Translations under genes and position numbers: made by a program
Shown: positions 57,912-64,000 of the stretch, in pieces
Layout of the letters: the number at the start of each line of letters is the position of its first letter
Position numbering within the stretch: the stretch's first letter is position 1
DNA from: Haloarcula salina
GTDB lineage: Archaea > Halobacteriota > Halobacteria > Halobacteriales > Haloarculaceae
NCBI RefSeq assembly: GCF_010119195.1
Contig: NZ_WRXL01000007.1
Location: 124,001-188,000 of the forward strand
Direction: 5' to 3'
DNA: 64,000 nt
Notes under the pieces: generated by a model
The model's input: the letters and a program-made list of their open reading frames with translations, nothing else
What the model was told of the DNA's origin: nothing
Database searches by the model: none

Positions 57912-60092
57912 ATGGCGAAAGCCGACGAGATCCGCGAGCTGATGCGAACGGAGGGCGCGGCGGTCGCCGAGAACACGCGGGCGTTCAACGACGGCCGGTA
58001 CGAGTCGGTCGCCGACCTGGAGGACTACGAGGCGCTCAAATCGGAGGCCCGGGCCATCAAGGAGGACGCCATCGAGCGGCTCCCGGAACTCATCGACGAA
58101 CTGGAGGTCGCCGTCGAGGAGAACGGCGGAACGGTGTACATTGCGGACGACGCGGCCGACGCGAACGCGTACGTCCGCGAGGTCGTCGCGGACCGCGACG
58201 CCGACCGCGTGGTCAAGAGCAAGTCGATGACGAGCGAGGAGATCGAGGTCAACGAGGCGCTCGAATCGGACGGCGTCGACGTTGTCGAGACGGACCTCGG
58301 CGAGTGGGTCCTGCAGGTCGCCGACGAAGCGCCCTCCCACATCGTCGCGCCGGCGATTCACAAGTCTCGCGAGGCCATCGCCGACCTGTTCAACGAGCGC
58401 TTCGACCCCGACGAGCCGCTGGAGACCGCCGAGGAACTCACGTACTTCGCCCGCGAGAAACTGGGCGAGCAGATCGTCGACGCCGAGGTGGGACTGACCG
58501 GCGCGAACTTCCTGACCGCCGACACCGGGACGATGGCGCTCGTGACGAGCGAGGGCAACGCCAGAAAGACCGTCGCGGCGACGGACACGCAGATCACCGT
58601 CGCCGGCGTCGAGAAGGTGGTCCCGAGCGTCGAGGAGCTCGCGCCGTTCGTCGAACTCATCGGGCGCTCGGGGACCGGCCAGGACATCACCTCCTACGTC
58701 TCGCTGCTGACGCCCCCGGTCGAGACGCCGGTCGTCGACTTCGACGACGACGAGACGCCGCTCTCGGCGTTCGACGCGGACCGCGACTTCCATCTCGTCC
58801 TCATCGACAACGGTCGGCTGGCGATGCGCGAAGACGACCAGCTCCGGGAGACGCTGTACTGCATCCGCTGTTCCGCCTGTTCGAACTCGTGTGCGAACTT
58901 CCAGCACGTCGGCGGCCACGCCTTCGGCGGCGAGACGTACTCCGGCGGCATCGCCACCGGCTGGGAGGCCGGCATCGAGGGCCTCGACACGGCCGCGGAG
59001 TTCAACGACCTCTGTACCGGCTGTACCCGCTGTGTGAACGCCTGCCCGGTCGAAATCGACATCCCGTGGATCAACACCGTCGTCCGCGACCGCATCAACC
59101 GCGAGGGCGAGCGGCCGGCCGAGTGGCTCGTCGACGGGCTGACGCCGGACGCCGAGGACGAGGGCGCGCCGCTCCAGAAGCGCTTCTTCGGCAACTTCGA
59201 GACGGTCGCGAAACTCGGGAGCGCGACCGCCCCGCTCTCGAACTGGCTGGCCGGTACGGGGCCGTCCCGGTGGCTCATGTCGCGCGCCCTCGGCATCGAC
59301 CGCCGGCGAGCCCTCCCAGAGTTCGAGCGCGAGACGCTCGTCGACTGGTTCGCTGACCGGGACTCGACGGTCGAAACCCCCGAGCGACGGGCCGTCCTCT
59401 ATCCGGACCTCTACACGAACCACGTCCAGGTCGAGCGCGGGAAGGCGGCCGTCGAGGCCCTCGAAGCGCTGGGCGTCGAGGTCGTCGTGCCCGAGGTCCC
59501 GTCGAGCGGCCGCGCGCCGCTCTCGCAGGGGATGGTCGCCACGGCCACGGACCACGCTGAGCGCGTCACCGAGGCGCTCGCGCCCTACGTCGCCGACGGC
59601 TACGACGTGGTCGTCGTCGAGCCCAGCGACCTCGCGATGTTCACACGAGAGTACGACCGCCTCGTCGCCGAGGATACCTTCGAGACGCTCGCGGAGAACA
59701 GCTACGAGGTGCTGGAGTACGTCTACGGTCTACTGGAGAACGGGGCCGACGCCGACGCGCTCGCGTCGAGCGATGGGGCCGGCGTCGCCTACCACAGCCA
59801 CTGTCAGCAGCGCACGCTCGGACTCGAGGCCCACACCGTCGCCGTCCTCGAAGATCGCGGCTTCGACGTGGTCACCTCCGACGTGGAGTGCTGCGGGATG
59901 GCCGGGAGCTTCGGCTACAAGCGCGACTACTACGAACTCAGCATGGACGTGGGCGGGCGGCTCCGCGACCAGTTCGAGGCCGACGGCGTGCGCGACCGTC
60001 CCGTCGTCGCCAGCGGCACGTCCTGTCTCGAACAGATCGACGCCCTGCTGGAGCGACAGCCTCGCCACCCGGTCGAACTGCTGGTCGAGTGA
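57912..60092 (+). CDS. LutB/LutA-type fused iron-sulfur L-lactate oxidation protein, 726 aa
   Basis: An N-terminal LUD domain (~1-290, as in LutB) is followed by two [4Fe-4S] ferredoxin motifs, CIRCSACSNSC (~317-327) and CTGCTRCVNAC (~367-377). A C-terminal heterodisulfide-reductase-like half (~480-720, as in LutA/GlpC) follows. It retains one CCG-type motif, YHSHCQQRT and VECCGMAGSFGYKRD (~658). The first CCG repeat has no Cys: it reads YPDLYTNHVQVERGKAAVEA and VPSSGRAPLSQG. A fused form is common in haloarchaea. It likely passes electrons from L-lactate to the membrane quinone or another carrier. Overall role is family knowledge plus context. Confidence 0.87.
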   Translation: MAKADEIRELMRTEGAAVAENTRAFNDGRYESVADLEDYEALKSEARAIKEDAIERLPELIDELEVAVEENGGTVYIADDAADANAYVREVVADRDADRVVKSKSMTSEEIEVNEALESDGVDVVETDLGEWVLQVADEAPSHIVAPAIHKSREAIADLFNERFDPDEPLETAEELTYFAREKLGEQIVDAEVGLTGANFLTADTGTMALVTSEGNARKTVAATDTQITVAGVEKVVPSVEELAPFVELIGRSGTGQDITSYVSLLTPPVETPVVDFDDDETPLSAFDADRDFHLVLIDNGRLAMREDDQLRETLYCIRCSACSNSCANFQHVGGHAFGGETYSGGIATGWEAGIEGLDTAAEFNDLCTGCTRCVNACPVEIDIPWINTVVRDRINREGERPAEWLVDGLTPDAEDEGAPLQKRFFGNFETVAKLGSATAPLSNWLAGTGPSRWLMSRALGIDRRRALPEFERETLVDWFADRDSTVETPERRAVLYPDLYTNHVQVERGKAAVEALEALGVEVVVPEVPSSGRAPLSQGMVATATDHAERVTEALAPYVADGYDVVVVEPSDLAMFTREYDRLVAEDTFETLAENSYEVLEYVYGLLENGADADALASSDGAGVAYHSHCQQRTLGLEAHTVAVLEDRGFDVVTSDVECCGMAGSFGYKRDYYELSMDVGGRLRDQFEADGVRDRPVVASGTSCLEQIDALLERQPRHPVELLVE

Positions 60093-60098
60093 CCCCCC

Positions 60099-60968
60099 TC
60101 AGTCGAGTCCCACGTGCCGCCGGAACGCCCGCTCCGTGATCCATTCCCTGTCTTCCGCGGTCACGCCGTCGACTTGCCGCAGCCAGTTGCACGCTTCGGC
60201 GTAGCTGGCCACGTCGCTGACGTTCGGGTAGTCAGAGCCCCAGACGACGCGCTCCCGGCCGAAGGTGTCGAGGAACCACCGCACGTGGTCGTGCATGTCC
60301 GCGTACGGGAACGCCGACTCGGACACGTGGGGGACTTCCGAGACCTTCACCGCGACGCCGCCGTAGTCGGCGAGGTCGGCGAACCGGGCGAACGAGCCTT
60401 GATCGGTCGGCGTCGTCGGCCCCGCGTGCGCGAAGTGGTCGAACAGGTAGTCGAGTTCGGGGTACGTCTCGACGAGGTCGAGCGCCTGGTCGAGCTGGCC
60501 GTGGTCACAGAGGATCTGGACGGCGGCGTCCGTCTCGACCGCGACCTCCCAGAAATCGGTCTCCTCGATGGCGTCCCGGAGCCACGTGACGCTCGGGTCG
60601 AAGGTCTCCCACATCCGGTCGTACGGGCAGGCGGCCCCCAGGCGAAAGCCGAGGACGCCGTCGGTGTCCATGCAGCGTCGGAGCCGTGTCGCGGCGTCGT
60701 CGGCGAACGGGTCGAGCATCACGATTCCGTGGAGTCGGTCGTACGACTCGGCCACCTCACGGGTGTACCAGTTGTCCGTCCAGTCGCAGATCGGGTAGCC
60801 GACGACGACGGCCTCGTCGATCCCGTTACGGTCCATGTCGGCGAGGAGTCGCTCGGCGGTGTAGACGGTGTGGACGGAGAACGAGTCGACGAGGTCCACG
60901 AGCGGGCCGTTGACCCACGGGTGGTCGTCGGTCGGGGCCGCCCACGCGTGCGTGTGCGTGTCGAGCAT
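60099..60968 (-). CDS. Amidohydrolase-2 family protein, candidate L-rhamnono-lactonase, 289 aa
   Basis: A TIM-barrel metal hydrolase. The N-terminal HxH is in LDTHTHAWAAP (residues ~5-7). Further ligands are His in ILCDHGQ and FDHFAHAG, and Asp in VVWGSDYPNV near the C-terminus. This COG3618-like branch includes sugar-lactone and pyrone hydrolases, and some L-rhamnono-lactonases belong to it. Its place at the right edge of the island fits a lactonase step between sugar oxidation and rhamnonate; this is inference. The ATG at 60968 is used, with an AT box GATTTAGTA ~24-32 nt upstream on the minus strand. Confidence 0.82.
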   Translation of the reverse strand: MLDTHTHAWAAPTDDHPWVNGPLVDLVDSFSVHTVYTAERLLADMDRNGIDEAVVVGYPICDWTDNWYTREVAESYDRLHGIVMLDPFADDAATRLRRCMDTDGVLGFRLGAACPYDRMWETFDPSVTWLRDAIEETDFWEVAVETDAAVQILCDHGQLDQALDLVETYPELDYLFDHFAHAGPTTPTDQGSFARFADLADYGGVAVKVSEVPHVSESAFPYADMHDHVRWFLDTFGRERVVWGSDYPNVSDVASYAEACNWLRQVDGVTAEDREWITERAFRRHVGLD

Positions 60969-61181
60969 GTCAGTGTCGACTCCCGGGTCGCTACTAAATC
61001 TTCCCCGCACGCGGCGACACGGACTGTCGGTATCGGCCCGGATCACGCAGGGCAACCGATCCGGTATCGTCGGACCGGATCTGTGGCTACCGACAGTGAT
61101 CCGTGCCCGTGAGCCGCTGACGAGGGGGAAATCGGCAATCCACGCCCTGTTTTGGGAGTAACTGTAACGGGAGGGGCCCGA

Positions 61182-61214
61182 AGCACGTGCGCCAACGAAT
61201 AAACGACACGTGCT
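61182..61214. repeat. 8-bp inverted repeat AGCACGTG...CACGTGCT
   Basis: Perfect arms with a 17-nt spacer; each arm contains the palindrome CACGTG. Distance to either flanking gene (about 215 and 645 bp) gives no clear function. Confidence 0.4.
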
Positions 61215-61802
61215 AGCGAGACTGGCGTCCGACATCGCCGGATAGACGGGGAAACACTCACTTGCACTCGGCCGTACTGCCAGAGATAATATTTGTACAG
61301 TTGTTATTCCAATCGTATCGCGCCTGTAAGGCCACATCGAGACGGACCGCGTGCGGGTTGTCGAGCGTCGACACCGGTACGGAAGTCGCCGAAGTATACG
61401 ATATTATCGGACACGAACCGAGTTCGGTGCGTCCGGCCGGGTTCGCGTCGGTCCTGTCGATCTGCCTCCGCATCGGGACGGGGGGTGCCATCACCGATCT
61501 CACTTCGAGGGCGATAGCCACGGTAACCGACACTAAAGAAACTCGATATCGAGTTACTATCTTACCTTTTATCTCCCGCCCATCCAATATCTTCGGATAT
61601 ACATAAGTATATGAGAATACCAGATCGAAAATCCCATATCTGTGAGTTAGTTATGCAGATATCGGTCCAGAATGGATTTGTAGCGAGTCAATAGGTGACT
61701 GATGGTGATATCTGTACCCATATCCGTCACGAATAGGGTTCAGACCCCCTCTTGGGCGGCTACCGTCGCGACTTCGAGCCATGGAGGCGGGCTCGCACGG
61801 TG

Positions 61803-61820
61803 TTTTAGGACTGCCAAAAA
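61803..61820. promoter_or_regulatory. Iron-box-like site, upstream copy
   Basis: TTTTAGGACTGCCAAAAA, an imperfect inverted repeat (TTAGG-N4-CCaAA) in the format of DtxR/Idr boxes, just upstream of TTATTATT (61831-61838). Confidence 0.45.
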
Positions 61821-61840
61821 TCCGAAGCTGTTATTATTGT

Positions 61841-61854
61841 TTAGGCTGCCCTAA
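61841..61854. promoter_or_regulatory. Iron-box-like site, downstream copy
   Basis: TTAGGCTGCCCTAA: TTAGG-N4-CCTAA perfect 5-bp arms, 6 nt before the ATG at 61860 and directly downstream of the TATA candidate TTATTATT. The half-site TTAGG matches the DtxR-family consensus half-site, and a DtxR-type regulator is encoded two genes downstream. A bound repressor here would block transcription. Confidence 0.6.
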
Positions 61855-61859
61855 TCTAC

Positions 61860-63050
61860 ATGGACGATGACTCAGCACGCGGCGAGCGGCTGACGCGGCG
61901 GGAGTATCTCGGATGCGGCGGTGCAGTCGTCGGTGGCGGCCTGCTGGCGGGGTGTTCCGGAGCCGGCGATACCGACGGGACCGCCTCGGAGTCGGCGACG
62001 GGTCGCTCGACGCCCGCGTCCGGGACGCCGAGCGAGACGGCCGCGACAGACGGCTCGTACTCGGTGACGATGGAACCGGTCGGGAAGGTGGAGTTCGACG
62101 GCCCCCCGGAGTCGTGGTTCTCGTACACGGCCGACTACGCAGACATGGGCGTCGCACTGGGGCAGGCGGAGGGGCTTTCGGCTATCGGCGTCCGTGAACG
62201 GTTCGGGACGCACTACTACGACGACCTCTCCGGGGTCGCCGTCGAGTCGGACGACCTCACCCAGCTCTGGCAGGACGGGACCGGGAAGGAGGTCTTCTAC
62301 GAACTCGACGCCGGCCTCCACGTCGTCGATCCGAACTTCGTGGTCAACCGACTCGGCTGGGACCGGGACGACGTGGCCGAGGTCGAGTCCACCGTCGCCC
62401 CGTTCTTCGGGAACACGATCTTCTCTCGCGCATACGACTGGCACGATTACACGTACTACTCGCTGTACGAGGCCTTCGAGAAGCTCGCCGCGGTGTTCGA
62501 CGAACGGGCCCGATACGAGGCGTTCAAGTCTCATCACGACGAGGTCGTCTCGTCCATCCGCTCCCGGCTGCCGTCGACGACGCCCGACCTCGCGCTTCTC
62601 TACCCGGCCGAGATGCCGCCGGAGTCGTTCTACCCGTATCTGGTCGGCGACGGAACGCAGTCGAAGCAGTGGAGAGATCTCGGAGTGAACGACGCGCTCG
62701 CCGAACACGGCGTCACGGACGCCCAGGCCGGCGGCGGAACGATCGATTACGAGACCCTCCTCGAGATCGATCCCGACGCCATCGCGGTCCGTATCCAGGG
62801 GGAGATCTCCGAGGCGTACTTCACCGAGAACGTCGCGACACACATGGAGGACCACGAAGTCGCGAGCGCGCTCACCGCCGTCCAGAACGACCGCGTCTTC
62901 TACGGTGGGCTGACCTACCAGGGCCCGATCATTCACCTCTTCCAGCTCGAACGGGCGGCCCGCGGGCTCTATCCCGACGAGTTCGGTGGCGAAGAACTGT
63001 TCGACCGCCAGCGGATCGCCGACATCGTCACCGGGAGGTTCGACCGATGA
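61860..63050 (+). CDS. Iron-siderophore ABC transporter substrate-binding lipoprotein, 396 aa
   Basis: A FepB/FhuD-like class III binding protein. Tat lipoprotein signal: LTRREYLGCGG and lipobox LLAGC (Cys near residue 32), then a Ser/Thr/Gly-rich linker to ~65. The two-lobed domain with a long central helix follows (WFSYTADYADMGVALGQAEG, YYSLYEAFEKLAAVFDERAR, ALLYPAEMPPESFYPYLVGD, RVFYGGLTYQGPIIHLFQLE). The permease and ATPase genes are not in the window. Two iron-box-like operators precede it and a DtxR-type regulator follows, supporting an iron role. Confidence 0.85.
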   Translation: MDDDSARGERLTRREYLGCGGAVVGGGLLAGCSGAGDTDGTASESATGRSTPASGTPSETAATDGSYSVTMEPVGKVEFDGPPESWFSYTADYADMGVALGQAEGLSAIGVRERFGTHYYDDLSGVAVESDDLTQLWQDGTGKEVFYELDAGLHVVDPNFVVNRLGWDRDDVAEVESTVAPFFGNTIFSRAYDWHDYTYYSLYEAFEKLAAVFDERARYEAFKSHHDEVVSSIRSRLPSTTPDLALLYPAEMPPESFYPYLVGDGTQSKQWRDLGVNDALAEHGVTDAQAGGGTIDYETLLEIDPDAIAVRIQGEISEAYFTENVATHMEDHEVASALTAVQNDRVFYGGLTYQGPIIHLFQLERAARGLYPDEFGGEELFDRQRIADIVTGRFDR

Positions 63051-63089
63051 ACCGTGCGTTCGCCCGCGGCCGGGGGAGGTGACCGAGCC

Positions 63090-63236
63090 ATGCAGCAATC
63101 CCCCCGACGGCAGCGCACGCAGACGTGGGCGTGGCTGTACCTCGCGCTCTTCGGCGACGCCGACGCTCACGACTCCGGTGACGGGCCCGAAAGCGACGCG
63201 GAGCCAGACGCTGAGGGCCGCTCTCGGAACACGTGA
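63090..63236 (+). CDS. 48-aa acidic microprotein in the iron operon
   Basis: MQQSPRRQRTQTWAWLYLAL then FGDADAHDSGDGPESDAEPD and AEGRSRNT: a short basic/aromatic head (one amphipathic or membrane-touching helix, WAWLYLALF) and an acidic tail. A good Shine-Dalgarno GGAGGTGA (63075-63082) lies 7 nt before the ATG. It sits between the binding protein and the DtxR-type gene, in one transcript. No family is recognised. Confidence 0.55.
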   Translation: MQQSPRRQRTQTWAWLYLALFGDADAHDSGDGPESDAEPDAEGRSRNT

Positions 63237-63239
63237 CCC

Positions 63240-63719
63240 GTGCTGCTACCGGCGGAGGGAGCGCTCTGCGAGTCACCGAGAACGGACGCCGAACTGACCC
63301 GACACCGCCTCGGAGCCATGATCGGTGAGCCCCAGTACCTCCTGGTGATCTACCGGGCCGAAAAGGAAGCGGAGCCGCCGGTTTCGCCGGGTCACATCGC
63401 CGACGCGCTGGATCGCTCGCCCGCGGCGGCGACGGAGATGCTCCAGCGACTGGAGTCCCGCGGCCTGGTCACCTACGAACCGTATCAGGGTGCGACGCTC
63501 ACCGACGAGGGGCGCGCGACGGCCGCCGATCTGAACGAGACCTACCAGATCCTCCTCCGGTTCTTCCGTGACGTGCTGGATCTGGACGACTGCGAGGCTG
63601 AGGCCCGACAGCTCACGGGGACCGTCAGCCCGACCGTCGCCGATCGACTCGCCTCGTCGCTCCTCGGCGACGCCGGGGCCGCGCGGGAAAACGAACCGGC
63701 GTCTCCGTCCGACGGGTGA
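63240..63719 (+). CDS. DtxR/MntR-type metal-dependent transcriptional regulator, 159 aa
   Basis: A winged helix with the DtxR pattern: VSPGHIADALDRSPAAATEM then LQRLESRGLVTYEPYQGATL and TDEGRATAADL, followed by the metal-binding/dimerisation helices with FFRDVLDLDDCEAEARQL and SPTVADRLASSLL. The usual Cys/His/Glu metal ligands are only partly evident (Cys in DDCEAE). It starts at GTG 63240 here; an ATG at 63318 (MIGEPQYLLVIYRAEKEAEP) is the other option and gives a 133-aa protein closer to the family start. It probably controls the iron boxes upstream. Confidence 0.78.
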   Translation: MLLPAEGALCESPRTDAELTRHRLGAMIGEPQYLLVIYRAEKEAEPPVSPGHIADALDRSPAAATEMLQRLESRGLVTYEPYQGATLTDEGRATAADLNETYQILLRFFRDVLDLDDCEAEARQLTGTVSPTVADRLASSLLGDAGAARENEPASPSDG

Positions 63720-63756
63720 CGACAGCGGTAGGAAAAAACGGCGTCCGCGACGGCGC

Positions 63757-64000
63757 TTACTCGTCTTCCTCTGCCAGGCTCTGTGACGGCCCGCCAGAGA
63801 AGACGAACTCGTGTTCCGCCTCCGTCTCGAAGCGGTTCAGGATGTCGCCCAGCGGCTTCGCGTACCGCTTGAGTTGCTCTGCGCGCGAGGACACTTCGTT
63901 GAGCTCGGCGGCCTGTTCTTCGGCCGCACCCGCGACCGTCTCCGTCTCCGACATCATCTGGTCGCTCGTGTCGGCTGCCGACTGGAGCGTGGTCGCCACG
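63757..64000 (-). CDS. C-terminal end of a methyl-accepting transducer (partial)
   Basis: The last ~80 residues of a transducer whose start lies beyond the right edge. The end of the signalling coiled coil is visible (TETVAGAAEEQAAELNEVSS, RAEQLKRYAKPLGDILNRFE), followed by the tail AEHEFVFSGGPSQSLAEEDE, typical of haloarchaeal Htr proteins. The Glu-Glu-Gln-Ala segment is a methylation-helix motif. Sensor domain not visible. Confidence 0.85.
   Translation of the reverse strand, partial: VATTLQSAADTSDQMMSETETVAGAAEEQAAELNEVSSRAEQLKRYAKPLGDILNRFETEAEHEFVFSGGPSQSLAEEDE

Larger units (their letters stand above)
60969..61859. other. 891-bp intergenic region, AT-rich at its right side
   Basis: No convincing gene. 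Overlapping frames at 61258-61587 (-, 109 codons) and 61262-61606 (+, 114 codons) are mutually exclusive and unrecognised. It holds an 8-bp inverted repeat AGCACGTG (61182-61189) / CACGTGCT (61207-61214), a long low-GC stretch 61560-61740, and the iron-box pair described separately. Confidence 0.45.

Noticed and set aside
61258-61606. Two opposing ~110-codon frames in the iron-box gap
   Set aside because: They overlap completely, neither has recognisable domains, and composition is unlike neighbouring proteins.

Overview
The window is a high-GC (roughly two-thirds G+C) stretch of a haloarchaeal chromosome. Support for this: acidic proteins, twin-arginine lipoproteins with double-Arg plus lipobox signals, halocyanin, a soluble haloarchaeal transducer, AglJ, diphthamide synthase Dph2, a METTL5-type methylase, several small halobacterial-only families, and promoters with a TATA element 25-35 nt upstream of the start codon with little or no leader. 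The genus cannot be fixed from the sequence alone. No rRNA, tRNA, insertion sequence or CRISPR array was seen.

Layout. 1-8.4 kb: housekeeping and membrane genes (PAC2-family fragment, two MscS-type channels, UspA, a 5'-nucleotidase-family enzyme, small haloarchaeal proteins, a YdjM-type membrane hydrolase, a 35-residue Cys-X-Cys microprotein, the S-layer glycosyltransferase AglJ). 8.4-11.9 kb: a divergent HxlR regulator / 22-residue peptide / DoxX module, a rhomboid protease with a large extra domain, and a METTL5-like methylase. 11.9-18.4 kb: a signalling block (REC-histidine kinase, response regulator, PAS/GAF histidine kinase), Dph2 and a PAS-containing transducer. 18.4-23.2 kb: mixed small genes, an UlaG-like metallo-beta-lactamase-fold enzyme and a coiled-coil / HisG-like pair. 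23.2-29.9 kb: a nitrous oxide reductase operon (halocyanin, nosZ, a membrane protein in the nosB position, nosD, nosF, nosY) reading leftward from one strong promoter; nosL and nosR are absent. 30-32 kb: a PHP phosphoesterase and an AT-rich stretch with a coiled-coil protein.

32.2-41.3 kb: an amino-acid catabolic island: IclR regulator, glutamate dehydrogenase-family gene, arginase, class III (ornithine-type) aminotransferase, a polar amino-acid ABC importer and an HTH-10 regulator. It reads as an arginine-to-glutamate-to-2-oxoglutarate route. The glutamate dehydrogenase lacks the first Rossmann beta-alpha-beta segment with the glycine-rich NAD(P) loop, an in-frame loss that should disable it. 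Three copies of a 15-bp palindrome, TTTGA-N5-TCAAA, lie in the 706-bp gap in front of it.

42-45 kb: a tyrosine recombinase with its DUF5805-type partner, then a 1.27-kb region with little coding sequence. 45.2-61 kb: a deoxy-sugar island. It holds L-rhamnose mutarotase, glycerate kinase, a fumarylacetoacetase-family hydrolase, an IclR regulator, an F420-type (LLM) oxidoreductase, L-rhamnonate dehydratase, a zinc alcohol dehydrogenase, a sugar ABC importer, LutC and LutB/A L-lactate oxidation proteins, and an amidohydrolase that could be the lactonase. Together these fit the diketo-hydrolase pathway (L-rhamnose to pyruvate plus L-lactate), with lactate oxidation encoded in the same island. The usual short-chain sugar dehydrogenase is not in the window, and the F420-type enzyme co-transcribed with the dehydratase is a candidate for that step. 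61.8-63.7 kb: an iron-siderophore binding lipoprotein with two iron-box-like operators, a 48-residue microprotein and a DtxR-type regulator. The window ends in the C-terminus of a second transducer.
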